From: Taudactylus pleione
Lineage: Eukaryota > Chordata > Amphibia > Anura > Myobatrachidae
Direction of reading: 5' to 3'
Assembly (NCBI GenBank): GCA_031769625.1
Contig: JAUIMM010000113.1
Location: 11,442,501-11,506,500, forward strand
Length of the DNA: 64,000 nt
Positions 1-14,686 of this stretch are shown here, piece by piece; within the stretch, counting starts at the first letter, position 1, and each line of letters starts with the position of its first letter. Under the pieces are notes generated by a model. The model did no database searches and was not told the origin of the DNA. It saw only the letters and a program-made list of their open reading frames with translations. Both the position numbers and the translations under genes were made by a program.

Positions 1-3000
1 TTCTGTGTTTGTGAATTGTGTGCGCAGTAGCCGCACGTGCATCAACAAAGTAGTGCCAAGCGTGTGCCTTTGTCATAAGTAAAGGGCCGGCTGGCTTGAC
101 CGTTAAAGGGTGCTGTAACCCCCAAAGTACACTCCAGTCCAAACCAAAAAAAAAAATATTTTCTGTGTTTGTGAATTGTGTGCGCAGTAGCCGCACGTGC
201 ATCAACAAAGTAGTGCCAAGCGTGCGCCTGTGTCATAAGTAAAGGGCCGGCTGGCTTGACTGTTAAAGGGTGCTGTAACCCCCAAAGTACACTCCAAACC
301 AAATAACAAAATATTTTTTCTGTGTTTGTGAATTGTGTGCGCAGTAGCCGCACGTGCATCAACAAAGTAGTGCCAAGCGTGCGCCTGTGTCATAAGTAAA
401 GGGCCGGCTGGCTTGACCGTTAAAGGGTGCTGTAACCCCCAAAGTACACTCCAAACCAAATAACAAAATATTTTCTGTGTTTGTGAATTGTGTGCGCAGT
501 AGCCGCACGTGCATCAACAAAGTAGTGCCAAGCGTGCGCCTTTGTCATAAGTAAAGGGCCGGCTGGCTTGACTGTTAAAGGGTGCTGTAACCCCCAAAGT
601 ACACTCCAGTCCAAACCAAAAAAAAAATATTTTCTGTGTTTGAGAATTGTGTGCGCAGTAGCCGCACGTGCATCAACAAAGTAGTGCCAAGCGTGCGCCT
701 GTGTCATAAGTAAAGGGCCGGCTGGCTTGACCGTTAAAGGGCGCTGTAACCCCCAAAGTACACTCCAAACCAAATAACAAAATATTTTTTCTGTGTTTGT
801 GAATTGTGTGCGCAGTAGCCGCACGTGCATCAACAAAGTAGTGCCAAGCGTGCGCCTGTGTCATAAGTAAAGGGCCGGCTGGCTTGACTGTTAAAGGGTG
901 CTGTAACCCCCAAAGTACACTCCAGTCCAAACCAAAAAAAAAATATTTTCTGTGTTTGTGAATTGTGTGCGCAGTAGCCGCACATGCATCAACAAAGTAG
1001 TGCCAAGCGTGCGCCTGTGTCATAAGTAAAGGGCCGGCTGGCTTGACCGTTAAAGGGTGCTGTAACCCCCAAAGTACACTCCAAACCAAATAACAAAATA
1101 TTTTCTGTGTTTGTGAATTGTGTGCGCAGTAGCCGCACGTGCATCAACAAAGTAGTGCCAAGCGTGTGCCTTTGTCATAAGTAAAGGGCCGGCTGGCTTG
1201 ACCGTTAAAGGGTGCTGTAACCCCCAAAGGACACTCCAGTCCAAACCAAAAAAAAAAATATTTTCTGTGTTTGTGAATTGTGTGCGCAGTAGCCGCACGT
1301 GCATCAACAAAGTAGTGCCAAGCGTGCGCCTGTGTCATAAGTAAAGGGCCGGCTGGCTTGACTGTTAAAGGGTGCTGTAACCCCCAAAGTACACTCCAAA
1401 CCAAATAACAAAATATTTTTTCTGTGTTTGTGAATTGTGTGCGCAGTAGCCGCACGTGCATCAACAAAGTAGTGCCAAGCGTGCGCCTGTGTCATAAGTA
1501 AAGGGCCGGCTGGCTTGACCGTTAAAGGGTGCTGTAACCCCCAAAGTACACTCCAAACCAAATAACAAAATATTTTCTGTGTTTGTGAATTGTGTGCGCA
1601 GTAGCCGCACGTGCATCAACAAAGTAGTGCCAAGCGTGCGCCTTTGTCATAAGTAAAGGGCCGGCTGGCTTGACTGTTAAAGGGTGCTGTAACCCCCAAA
1701 GTACACTCCAGTCCAAACCAAAAAAAAAATATTTTCTGTGTTTGAGAATTGTGTGCGCAGTAGCCGCACGTGCATCAACAAAGTAGTGCCAAGCGTGCGC
1801 CTGTGTCATAAGTAAAGGGCCGGCTGGCTTGACCGTTAAAGGGCGCTGTAACCCCCAAAGTACACTCCAAACCAAATAACAAAATATTTTTTCTGTGTTT
1901 GTGAATTGTGTGCGCAGTAGCCGCACGTGCATCAACAAAGTAGTGCCAAGCGTGCGCCTGTGTCATAAGTAAAGGGCCGGCTGGCTTGACCGTTAAAGGG
2001 TGCTGTAACCCCCAAAGTACACTCCAAACCAAATAACAAAATATTTTTTCGGTGTTTGTGAATTGTGTGCGCAGTAGCCGCACATGCATCAACAAAGTAT
2101 TGCCAAGCGTGCGCCTGTGTCATAAGTAAAGGGCCGGCTGGCTTGACCGTTAAAGGGTGCTGTAACCCCCAAAGTACACTCCAAACCAAATAACAAAATA
2201 TTTTTTCTGTGTTTGTGAATTGTGTGCGCAGTAGCCGCACGTGCATCAACAAAGTAGTGCCAAGCGTGCGCCTGTGTCATAAGTAAAGGGCCGGCTGGCT
2301 TTACCGTTAAAGGGTGCTGTAACCCCCAAAGTACACTCCAGTCCAAACCCCCCCCAAAAAAATATTTTCTGTGTTTGTGAATTGTGTGCGCAGTAGCCGC
2401 ACGTGCATCAACAAAGTAGTGCCAAGCGTGCGCCTGTGTCATAAGTAAAGGGCCGGCTGGCTTGACTGTTAAAGGGTGCTGTAACCCCCAAAGTACACTC
2501 CAGTCCAAACCAAAAAAAAAATATTTTCTGTGTTTGTGAATTGTGTGCGCAGTAGCCGCACATGCATCAACAAAGTAGTGCCAAGCGTGCGCCTGTGTCA
2601 TAAGTAAAGGGCCGGCTGGCTTGACCGTTAAAGGGTGCTGTAACCCCCAAAGTACACTCCAAACCAAATAACAAAATATTTTCTGTGTTTGTGAATTGTG
2701 TGCGCAGTAGCCGCACGTGCATCAACAAAGTAGTGCCAAGCGTGTGCCTTTGTCATAAGTAAAGGGCCGGCTGGCTTGACCGTTAAAGGGTGCTGTAACC
2801 CCCAAAGGACACTCCAGTCCAAACCAAAAAAAAAAATATTTTCTGTGTTTGTGAATTGTGTGCGCAGAAGCCGCACATGCATCAACAAAGTAGTGCCAAG
2901 CGTGTGCCTGTGTCATAAGTAAAGGGCCGGCTGGCTTGACTGTTAAAGGGTGCTGTAACCCCCAAAGTACACTCCAAACCAAATAACAAAATATTTTTTC

Positions 3001-6000
3001 TGTGTTTGTGAATTGTGTGCGCAGTAGCCGCACGTGCATCAACAAAGTAGTGCCAAGCGTGCGCCTGTGTCATAAGTAAAGGGCCGGCTGGCTTGACCGT
3101 TAAAGGGTGCTGTAACCCCCAAAGTACACTCCAAACCAAATAACAAAATATTTTCTGTGTTTGTGAATTGTGTGCGCAGTAGCCGCACGTGCATCAACAA
3201 AGTAGTGCCAAGCGTGCGCCTTTGTCATAAGTAAAGGGCCGGCTGGCTTGACTGTTAAAGGGTGCTGTAACCCCCAAAGTACACTCCAGTCCAAACCAAA
3301 AAAAAAATATTTTCTGTGTTTGAGAATTGTGTGCGCAGTAGCCGCACGTGCATCAACAAAGTAGTGCCAAGCGTGCGCCTGTGTCATAAGTAAAGGGCCG
3401 GCTGGCTTGACCGTTAAAGGGCGCTGTAACCCCCAAAGTACACTCCAAACCAAATAACAAAATATTTTTTCTGTGTTTGTGAATTGTGTGCGCAGTAGCC
3501 GCACGTGCATCAACAAAGTAGTGCCAAGCGTGCGCCTGTGTCATAAGTAAAGGGCCGGCTGGCTTGACCGTTAAAGGGTGCTGTAACCCCCAAAGTACAC
3601 TCCAAACCAAATAACAAAATATTTTTTCGGTGTTTGTGAATTGTGTGCGCAGTAGCCGCACATGCATCAACAAAGTATTGCCAAGCGTGCGCCTGTGTCA
3701 TAAGTAAAGGGCCGGCTGGCTTGACCGTTAAAGGGTGCTGTAACCCCCAAAGTACACTCCAAACCAAATAACAAAATATTTTTTCTGTGTTTGTGAATTG
3801 TGTGCGCAGTAGCCGCACGTGCATCAACAAAGTAGTGCCAAGCGTGCGCCTGTGTCATAAGTAAAGGGCCGGCTGGCTTTACCGTTAAAGGGTGCTGTAA
3901 CCCCCAAAGTACACTCCAGTCCAAACCCCCCCCAAAAAAATATTTTCTGTGTTTGTGAATTGTGTGCGCAGTAGCCGCACGTGCATCAACAAAGTAGTGC
4001 CAAGCGTGCGCCTGTGTCATAAGTAAAGGGCCAGCTGGCTTGACTGTTAAAGGGTGCTGTAACCCCCAAAGTACACACCAAACCAAATAAAATATTTTTT
4101 CTGTGTTTGTGAATTGTGTGCGCAGTAGCCACACGTGCATCAACAAAGTAGTGCCAAGCGTGTGCCTGTGTCATAAGTAAAGGGCCGGCTGGCTTGACCG
4201 TTAAAGGGTGCTGTAACCCCCAAAGTACACTCCAAACCAAATAACAAAATATTTTTTCTGTGTTTGTGAATTGTGTGCGCAGTAGCCGCACGTGCATCAA
4301 CAAAGTAGTGCCAAGCGTGCGCCTGTGTCATAAGTAAAGGGCCGGCTGGCTTGACTGTTAAAGGGTGCTGTAACCCCCAAAGTACACTCCAGTCCAAACC
4401 AAAAAAAAAATATTTTCTGTGTTTGTGAATTGTGTGCGCAGTAGCCGCACATGCATCAACAAAGTAGTGCCAAGCGTGCGCCTGTGTCATAAGTAAAGGG
4501 CCGGCTGGCTTGACCGTTAAAGGGTGCTGTAACCCCCAAAGTACACTCCAAACCAAATAACAAAATATTTTCTGTGTTTGTGAATTGTGTGCGCAGTAGC
4601 CGCACGTGCATCAACAAAGTAGTGCCAAGCGTGTGCCTTTGTCATAAGTAAAGGGCCGGCTGGCTTGACCGTTAAAGGGTGCTGTAACCCCCAAAGGACA
4701 CTCCAGTCCAAACCAAAAAAAAAAATATTTTCTGTGTTTGTGAATTGTGTGCGCAGTAGCCGCACGTGCATCAACAAAGTAGTGCCAAGCGTGCGCCTGT
4801 GTCATAAGTAAAGGGCCGGCTGGCTTGACCGTTAAAGGGTGCTGTAACCCCCAAAGTACACTCCAAACCAAATAACAAAATATTTTTTCGGTGTTTGTGA
4901 ATTGTGTGCGCAGTAGCCGCACATGCATCAACAAAGTATTGCCAAGCGTGCGCCTGTGTCATAAGTAAAGGGCCGGCTGGCTTGACCGTTAAAGGGTGCT
5001 GTAACCCCCAAAGTACACTCCAAACCAAATAACAAAATATTTTTTCTGTGTTTGTGAATTGTGTGCGCAGTAGCCGCACGTGCATCAACAAAGTAGTGCC
5101 AAGCGTGCGCCTGTGTCATAAGTAAAGGGCCGGCTGGCTTTACCGTTAAAGGGTGCTGTAACCCCCAAAGTACACTCCAGTCCAAACCCCCCCCAAAAAA
5201 ATATTTTCTGTGTTTGTGAATTGTGTGCGCAGTAGCCGCACGTGCATCAACAAAGTAGTGCCAAGCGTGCGCCTGTGTCATAAGTAAAGGGCCAGCTGGC
5301 TTGACCGTTAAAGGGTGCTGTAACCCCCAAAGTACACACCAAACCAAATAAAATATTTTTTCTGTGTTTGTGAATTGTGTGCGCAGTAGCCACACGTGCA
5401 TCAACAAAGTAGTGCCAAGCGTGTGCCTGTGTCATAAGTAAAGGGCCGGCTGGCTTGACCGTTAAAGGGTGCTGTAACCCCCAAAGTACACTCCAAACCA
5501 AATAACAAAATATTTTTTCTGTGTTTGTGAATTGTGTGCGCAGTAGCCGCACGTGCATCAACAAAGTAGTGCCAAGCGTGCGCCTGTGTCATAAGTAAAG
5601 GGCCGGCTGGCTTGACCGTTAAAGGGTGCTGTAACCCCCAAAGTACACTCCAAACCAAATAACAAAATATTTTTTCGGTGTTTGTGAATTGTGTGCGCAG
5701 TAGCCGCACATGCATCAACAAAGTATTGCCAAGCGTGCGCCTGTGTCATAAGTAAAGGGCCGGCTGGCTTGACCGTTAAAGGGTGCTGTAACCCCCAAAG
5801 TACACTCCAAACCAAATAACAAAATATTTTTTCTGTGTTTGTGAATTGTGTGCGCAGTAGCCGCACGTGCATCAACAAAGTAGTGCCAAGCGTGCGCCTG
5901 TGTCATAAGTAAAGGGCCGGCTGGCTTTACCGTTAAAGGGTGCTGTAACCCCCAAAGTACACTCCAGTCCAAACCCCCCCCAAAAAAATATTTTCTGTGT

Positions 6001-7037
6001 TTGTGAATTGTGTGCGCAGTAGCCGCACGTGCATCAACAAAGTAGTGCCAAGCGTGCGCCTGTGTCATAAGTAAAGGGCCAGCTGGCTTGACCGTTAAAG
6101 GGTGCTGTAACCCCCAAAGTACACACCAAACCAAATAAAATATTTTTTCTGTGTTTGTGAATTGTGTGCGCAGTAGCCACACGTGCATCAACAAAGTAGT
6201 GCCAAGCGTGTGCCTGTGTCATAAGTAAAGGGCCGGCTGGCTTGACCGTTAAAGGGTGCTGTAACCCCCAAAGTACACTCCAAACCAAATAACAAAATAT
6301 TTTTTCTGTGTTTGTGAATTGTGTGCGCAGTAGCCGCACGTGCATCAACAAAGTAGTGCCAAGCGTGCGCCTGTGTCATAAGTAAAGGGCCGGCTGGCTT
6401 GACTGTTAAAGGGTGCTGTAACCCCCAAAGTACACTCCAGTCCAAACCAATAAAAAAAATATTTTCTGTGTTTGTGAATTGTGTGCGCAGTAGCCGCACA
6501 TGCATCAACAAAGTAGTGCCAAGCGTGCGCCTGTGTCATAAGTAAAGGGCCGGCTGGCTTGACCGTTAAAGGGTGCTGTAACCCCCAAAGTACACTCCAA
6601 ACCAAATAACAAAATATTTTCTGTGTTTGTGAATTGTGTGCGCAGTAGCCGCACGTGCATCAACAAAGTAGTGCCAAGCGTGTGCCTTTGTCATAAGTAA
6701 AGGGCCGGCTGGCTTGACCGTTAAAGGGTGCTGTAACCCCCAAAGGACACTCCAGTCCAAACCAAAAAAAAAAATATTTTCTGTGTTTGTGAATTGTGTG
6801 CGCAGTAGCCGCACGTGCATCAACAAAGTAGTGCCAAGCGTGCGCCTGTGTCATAAGTAAAGGGCCGGCTGGCTTGACTGTTAAAGGGTGCTGTAACCCC
6901 CAAAGTACACTCCAAACCAAATAACAAAATATTTTTTCTGTGTTTGTGAATTGTGTGCGCAGTAGCCGCACGTGCATCAACAAAGTAGTGCCAAGCGTGC
7001 GCCTGTGTCATAAGTAAAGGGCCGGCTGGCTTGACCG

Positions 7038-10000
7038 TTAAAGGGTGCTGTAACCCCCAAAGTACACTCCAAACCAAATAACAAAATATTTTCTGTGTTT
7101 GTGAATTGTGTGCGCAGTAGCCGCACGTGCATCAACAAAGTAGTGCCAAGCGTGCGCCTTTGTCATAAGTAAAGGGCCGGCTGGCTTGACTGTTAAAGGG
7201 TGCTGTAACCCCCAAAGTACACTCCAGTCCAAACCAAAAAAAAAATATTTTCTGTGTTTGAGAATTGTGTGCGCAGTAGCCGCACGTGCATCAACAAAGT
7301 AGTGCCAAGCGTGCGCCTGTGTCATAAGTAAAGGGCCGGCTGGCTTGACCGTTAAAGGGCGCTGTAACCCCCAAAGTACACTCCAAACCAAATAACAAAA
7401 TATTTTTTCTGTGTTTGTGAATTGTGTGCGCAGTAGCCGCACGTGCATCAACAAAGTAGTGCCAAGCGTGCGCCTGTGTCATAAGTAAAGGGCCGGCTGG
7501 CTTGACCGTTAAAGGGTGCTGTAACCCCCAAAGTACACTCCAAACCAAATAACAAAATATTTTTTCGGTGTTTGTGAATTGTGTGCGCAGTAGCCGCACA
7601 TGCATCAACAAAGTATTGCCAAGCGTGCGCCTGTGTCATAAGTAAAGGGCCGGCTGGCTTGACCGTTAAAGGGTGCTGTAACCCCCAAAGTACACTCCAA
7701 ACCAAATAACAAAATATTTTTTCTGTGTTTGTGAATTGTGTGCGCAGTAGCCGCACGTGCATCAACAAAGTAGTGCCAAGCGTGCGCCTGTGTCATAAGT
7801 AAAGGGCCGGCTGGCTTTACCATTAAAGGGTGCTGTAACCCCCAAAGTACACTCCAGTCCAAACCCCCCCCAAAAAAATATTTTCTGTGTTTGTGAATTG
7901 TGTGCGCAGTAGCCGCACGTGCATCAACAAAGTAGTGCCAAGCGTGCGCCTGTGTCATAAGTAAAGGGCCAGCTGGCTTGACTGTTAAAGGGTGCTGTAA
8001 CCCCCAAAGTACACACCAAACCAAATAAAATATTTTTTCTGTGTTTGTGAATTGTGTGCGCAGTAGCCACACGTGCATCAACAAAGTAGTGCCAAGCGTG
8101 TGCCTGTGTCATAAGTAAAGGGCCGGCTGGCTTGACCGTTAAAGGGTGCTGTAACCCCCAAAGTACACTCCAAACCAAAAAACAAAATATTTTTTCTGTG
8201 TTTGTGAATTGTGTGCGCAGTAGCCGCACGTGCATCAACAAAGTAGTGCCAAGCGTGCGCCTGTGTCATAAGTAAAGGGCCGGCTGGCTTGACTGTTAAA
8301 GGGTGCTGTAACCCCCAAAGTACACTCCAGTCCAAACCAAAAAAAAAATATTTTCTGTGTTTGTGAATTGTGTGCGCAGTAGCCGCACATGCATCAACAA
8401 AGTAGTGCCAAGCGTGCGCCTGTGTCATAAGTAAAGGGCCGGCTGGCTTGACCGTTAAAGGGTGCTGTAACCCCCAAAGTACACTCCAAACCAAATAACA
8501 AAATATTTTCTGTGTTTGTGAATTGTGTGCGCAGTAGCCGCACGTGCATCAACAAAGTAGTGCCAAGCGTGTGCCTTTGTCATAAGTAAAGGGCCGGCTG
8601 GCTTGACCGTTAAAGGGTGCTGTAACCCCCAAAGGACACTCCAGTCCAAACCAAAAAAAAAAATATTTTCTGTGTTTGTGAATTGTGTGCGCAGTAGCCG
8701 CACGTGCATCAACAAAGTAGTGCCAAGCGTGTGCCTGTGTCATAAGTAAAGGGCCGGCTGGCTTGACTGTTAAAGGGTGCTGTAACCCCCAAAGTACACT
8801 CCAAACCAAATAACAAAATATTTTTTCGTGTTTGTGAATTGTGTGCGCAGTAGCCGCACGTGCATCAACAAAGTAGTGCCAAGCGTGCGCCTGTGTCATA
8901 AGTAAAGGGCCGGCTGGCTTGACCGTTAAAGGGTGCTGTAACCCCCAAAGTACACTCCAAACCAAATAACAAAATATTTTCTGTGTTTGTGAATTGTGTG
9001 CGCAGTAGCCGCACGTGCATCAACAAAGTAGTGCCAAGCGTGCGCCTTTGTCATAAGTAAAGGGCCGGCTGGCTTGACTGTTAAAGGGTGCTGTAACCCC
9101 CAAAGTACACTCCAGTCCAAACCAAAAAAAAAATATTTTCTGTGTTTGAGAATTGTGTGCGCAGTAGCCGCACGTGCATCAACAAAGTAGTGCCAAGCGT
9201 GCGCCTGTGTCATAAGTAAAGGGCCGGCTGGCTTGACCGTTAAAGGGCGCTGTAACCCCCAAAGTACACTCCAAACCAAATAACAAAATATTTTTTCTGT
9301 GTTTGTGAATTGTGTGCGCAGTAGCCGCACGTGCATCAACAAAGTAGTGCCAAGCGTGCGCCTGTGTCATAAGTAAAGGGCCGGCTGGCTTGACCGTTAA
9401 AGGGTGCTGTAACCCCCAAAGTACACTCCAAACCAAATAACAAAATATTTTTTCGGTGTTTGTGAATTGTGTGCGCAGTAGCCGCACATGCATCAACAAA
9501 GTATTGCCAAGCGTGCGCCTGTGTCATAAGTAAAGGGCCGGCTGGCTTGACCGTTAAAGGGTGCTGTAACCCCCAAAGTACACTCCAAACCAAATAACAA
9601 AATATTTTTTCTGTGTTTGTGAATTGTGTGCGCAGTAGCCGCACGTGCATCAACAAAGTAGTGCCAAGCGTACGCCTGTGTCATAAGTAAAGGGCCGGCT
9701 GGCTTTACCGTTAAAGGGTGCTGTAACCCCCAAAGTACACTCCAGTCCAAACCCCCCCAAAAAAAATATTTTCTGTGTTTGTGAATTGTGTGCGCAGTAG
9801 CCGCACGTGCATCAACAAAGTAGTGCCAAGCGTGCGCCTGTGTCATAAGTAAAGGGCCAGCTGGCTTGACTGTTAAAGGGTGCTGTAACCCCCAAAGTAC
9901 ACACCAAACCAAATAAAATATTTTTTCTGTGTTTGTGAATTGTGTGCGCAGTAGCCACACGTGCATCAACAAAGTAGTGCCAAGCGTGTGCCTGTGTCAT

Positions 10001-13000
10001 AAGTAAAGGGCCGGCTGGCTTGACCGTTAAAGGGTGCTGTAACCCCCAAAGTACACTCCAAACCAAATAACAAAATATTTTTTCTGTGTTTGTGAATTGT
10101 GTGCGCAGTAGCCGCACGTGCATCAACAAAGTAGTGCCAAGCGTGCGCCTGTGTCATAAGTAAAGGGCCGGCTGGCTTGACTGTTAAAGGGTGCTGTAAC
10201 CCCCAAAGTACACTCCAGTCCAAACCAAAAAAAAAATATTTTCTGTGTTTGTGAATTGTGTGCGCAGTAGCCGCACATGCATCAACAAAGTAGTGACAAG
10301 CGTGCGCCTGTGTCATAAGTAAAGGGCCGGCTGGCTTGACCGTTAAAGGGTGCTGTAACCCCCAAAGTACACTCCAAACCAAATAACAAAATATTTTCTG
10401 TGTTTGTGAATTGTGTGCGCAGTAGCCGCACGTGCATCAACAAAGTAGTGCCAAGCGTGTGCCTTTGTCATAAGTAAAGGGCCGGCTGGCTTGACCGTTA
10501 AAGGGTGCTGTAACCCCCAAAGTACACTCCAAACCAAATAACAAAATATTTTCTGTGTTTGTGAATTGTGTGCGCAGTAGCCGCACGTGCATCAACAAAG
10601 TAGTGCCAAGCGTGCGCCTTTGTCATAAGTAAAGGGCCGGCTGGCTTGACTGTTAAAGGGTGCTGTAACCCCCAAAGTACACTCCAGTCCAAACCAAAAA
10701 AAAAATATTTTCTGTGTTTGAGAATTGTGTGCGCAGTAGCCGCACGTGCATCAACAAAGTAGTGCCAAGCGTGCGCGTGTGTCATAAGTAAAGGGCCGGC
10801 TGGCTTGACCGTTAAAGGGCGCTGTAACCCCCAAAGTACACTCCAAACCAAATAACAAAATATTTTTTCTGTGTTTGTGAATTGTGTGCGCAGTAGCCGC
10901 ACGTGCATCAACAAAGTAGTGCCAAGCGTGCGCCTGTGTCATAAGTAAAGGGCCGGCTGGCTTGACCGTTAAAGGGTGCTGTAACCCCCAAAGTACACTC
11001 CAAACCAAATAACAAAATATTTTTTCGGTGTTTGTGAATTGTGTGCGCAGTAGCCGCACATGCATCAACAAAGTATTGCCAAGCGTGCGCCTGTGTCATA
11101 AGTAAAGGGCCGGCTGGCTTGACCGTTAAAGGGTGCTGTAACCCCCAAAGTACACTCCAAACCAAATAACAAAATATTTTTTCTGTGTTTGTGAATTGTG
11201 TGCGCAGTAGCCGCACGTGCATCAACAAAGTAGTGCCAAGCGTGCGCCTGTGTCATAAGTAAAGGGCCGGCTGGCTTTACCGTTAAAGGGTGCTGTAACC
11301 CCCAAAGTACACTCCAGTCCAAACCCCCCCCAAAAAAATATTTTCTGTGTTTGTGAATTGTGTGCGCAGTAGCCGCACGTGCATCAACAAAGTAGTGCCA
11401 AGCGTGCGCCTGTGTCATAAGTAAAGGGCCAGCTGGCTTGACTGTTAAAGGGTGCTGTAACCCCCAAAGTACACACCAAACCAAATAAAATATTTTTTCT
11501 GTGTTTGTGAATTGTGTGCGCAGTAGCCACACGTGCATCAACAAAGTAGTGCCAAGCGTGTGCCTGTGTCATAAGTAAAGGGCCGGCTGGCTTGACCGTT
11601 AAAGGGTGCTGTAACCCCCAAAGTACACTCCAAACCAAATAACAAAATATTTTTTCTGTGTTTGTGAATTGTGTGCGCAGTAGCCGCACGTGCATCAACA
11701 AAGTAGTGCCAAGCGTGCGCCTGTGTCATAAGTAAAGGGCCGGCTGGCTTGACTGTTAAAGGGTGCTGTAACCCCCAAAGTACACTCCAGTCCAAACCAA
11801 AAAAAAAATATTTTCTGTGTTTGTGAATTGTGTGCGCAGTAGCCGCACATGCATCAACAAAGTAGTGCCAAGCGTGCGCCTGTGTCATAAGTAAAGGGCC
11901 GGCTGGCTTGACCGTTAAAGGGTGCTGTAACCCCCAAAGTACACTCCAAACCAAATAACAAAATATTTTCTGTGTTTGTGAATTGTGTGCGCAGTAGCCG
12001 CACGTGCATCAACAAAGTAGTGCCAAGCGTGTGCCTTTGTCATAAGTAAAGGGCCGGCTGGCTTGACCGTTAAAGGGTGCTGTAACCCCCAAAGGACACT
12101 CCAGTCCAAACCAAAAAAAAAAATATTTTCTGTGTTTGTGAATTGTGTGCGCAGTAGCCGCACGTGCATCAACAAAGTAGTGCCAAGCGTGTGCCTGTGT
12201 CATAAGTAAAGGGCCGGCTGGCTTGACTGTTAAAGGGTGCTGTAACCCCCAAAGTACACTCCAAACCAAATAACAAAATATTTTTTCGTGTTTGTGAATT
12301 GTGTGCGCAGTAGCCGCACGTGCATCAACAAAGTAGTGCCAAGCGTGCGCCTGTGTCATAAGTAAAGGGCCGGCTGGCTTGACCGTTAAAGGGTGCTGTA
12401 ACCCCCAAAGTACACTCCAAACCAAATAACAAAATATTTTCTGTGTTTGTGAATTGTGTGCGCAGTAGCCGCACGTGCATCAACAAAGTAGTGCCAAGCG
12501 TGCGCCTTTGTCATAAGTAAAGGGCCGGCTGGCTTGACTGTTAAAGGGTGCTGTAACCCCCAAAGTACACTCCAGTCCAAACCAAAAAAAAAATATTTTC
12601 TGTGTTTGAGAATTGTGTGCGCAGTAGCCGCACGTGCATCAACAAAGTAGTGCCAAGCGTGCGCCTGTGTCATAAGTAAAGGGCCGGCTGGCTTGACCGT
12701 TAAAGGGCGCTGTAACCCCCAAAGTACACTCCAAACCAAATAACAAAATATTTTTTCTGTGTTTGTGAATTGTGTGCGCAGTAGCCGCACGTGCATCAAC
12801 AAAGTAGTGCCAAGCGTGCGCCTGTGTCATAAGTAAAGGGCCGGCTGGCTTGACCGTTAAAGGGTGCTGTAACCCCCAAAGTACACTCCAAACCAAATAA
12901 CAAAATATTTTTTCGGTGTTTGTGAATTGTGTGCGCAGTAGCCGCACATGCATCAACAAAGTATTGCCAAGCGTGCGCCTGTGTCATAAGTAAAGGGCCG

Positions 13001-13957
13001 GCTGGCTTGACCGTTAAAGGGTGCTGTAACCCCCAAAGTACACTCCAAACCAAATAACAAAATATTTTTTCTGTGTTTGTGAATTGTGTGCGCAGTAGCC
13101 GCACGTGCATCAACAAAGTAGTGCCAAGCGTACGCCTGTGTCATAAGTAAAGGGCCGGCTGGCTTTACCGTTAAAGGGTGCTGTAACCCCCAAAGTACAC
13201 TCCAGTCCAAACCCCCCCAAAAAAAATATTTTCTGTGTTTGTGAATTGTGTGCGCAGTAGCCGCACGTGCATCAACAAAGTAGTGCCAAGCGTGCGCCTG
13301 TGTCATAAGTAAAGGGCCAGCTGGCTTGACTGTTAAAGGGTGCTGTAACCCCCAAAGTACACACCAAACCAAATAAAATATTTTTTCTGTGTTTGTGAAT
13401 TGTGTGCGCAGTAGCCACACGTGCATCAACAAAGTAGTGCCAAGCGTGTGCCTGTGTCATAAGTAAAGGGCCGGCTGGCTTGACCGTTAAAGGGTGCTGT
13501 AACCCCCAAAGTACACTCCAAACCAAATAACAAAATATTTTTTCTGTGTTTGTGAATTGTGTGCGCAGTAGCCGCACGTGCATCAACAAAGTAGTGCCAA
13601 GCGTGCGCCTGTGTCATAAGTAAAGGGCCGGCTGGCTTGACTGTTAAAGGGTGCTGTAACCCCCAAAGTACACTCCAGTCCAAACCAAAAAAAAAATATT
13701 TTCTGTGTTTGTGAATTGTGTGCGCAGTAGCCGCACATGCATCAACAAAGTAGTGACAAGCGTGCGCCTGTGTCATAAGTAAAGGGCCGGCTGGCTTGAC
13801 CGTTAAAGGGTGCTGTAACCCCCAAAGTACACTCCAAACCAAATAACAAAATATTTTCTGTGTTTGTGAATTGTGTGCGCAGTAGCCGCACGTGCATCAA
13901 CAAAGTAGTGCCAAGCGTGTGCCTTTGTCATAAGTAAAGGGCCGGCTGGCTTGACCG
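7038..13957. repeat. 3,460-bp super higher-order repeat, two tandem copies
   Basis: The blocks 7,038-10,497 and 10,498-13,957 are two copies of the same 22-monomer unit. Diagnostic variants recur exactly 3,460 bp apart: the shortened TTTTTTCGTGTTTG linker (8,821 and 12,281), the GCGTACGCC variant (9,668 and 13,128), the AGTGACAAG variant (10,291 and 13,751), and a 155-bp spaced pair near 10,400 and 13,860. Only scattered substitutions separate the copies, for example at 8,180 versus 11,640, so the duplication is recent. Each copy is itself a 12-mer followed by a 10-mer. Confidence 0.85.
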
Positions 13958-14051
13958 TTAAAGGGTGCTGTAACCCCCAAAGTACACTCCAAACCAAATA
14001 ACAAAATATTTTCTGTGTTTGTGAATTGTGTGCGCAGTAGCCGCACGTGCA

Positions 14052-14686
14052 TCAACAAAGTAGTGCCAAGCGTGCGCCTGTGTCATAAGTAAAGGGCCGG
14101 CTGGCTTGACCGTTAATGGGTGCTGTAACCCCCAAAGTACACTCCAAACCAAATAACAAAATAATTTTTCTGTGTTTGTGAATTGTGTGCGCAGTAGCCG
14201 CACGTGCATCAACAAAGTAGTGCCAAGCGTGCGCCTGTGTCATAAGTAAAGGGCCAGCTGGCTTGACCGTTAAAGGGTGCTGTAACCCCCAAAGTACACT
14301 CCAAACCAAATAACAAAATATTTTTTCTGTGTTTGTGAATTGAGTGCGCAGTAGCCGTGCATGCATCAGCAAAGTAGTGCCAAGCGTGCGCCTGTGTCAT
14401 AAGTAAAGGGCCGGCTGGCTTGACCGTTAATGGGTGCTGTAACCCCCAAAGTACACTCCAAACCAAATAACAAAATAATTTTTCTGTGTTTGTGAATTGT
14501 GTGCGCAGTAGCCGCACGTGCATCAACAAAGTAGTGCCAAGCGTGCGCCTGTGTCATAAGTAAAGGGCCAGCTGGCTTGACCGTTAAAGGGTGCTGTAAC
14601 CCCCAAAGTACACTCCAAACCAAATAACAAAATATTTTTTCTGTGTTTGTGAATTGAGTGCGCAGTAGCCGTGCATGCATTAGCAA
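14052..14686. repeat. Dimeric 314-bp higher-order repeat at array edge
   Basis: Two 314-bp dimers occur in tandem. Each dimer has one monomer with GTTAATGGGTGC and an ATAATTTTT linker, and one monomer with GAATTGAGTGCGCAGTAG followed by CCGTGCATGCAT. The two dimers differ by very few bases. They form a separate local amplification, distinct from the 7- to 13-mers of the core. To the right (14,690-14,991) the monomers are degenerate and carry variants (AAAGCAGCAGCG, GGTGTAACCC) shared with the edge of array II in copy B. Confidence 0.85.
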
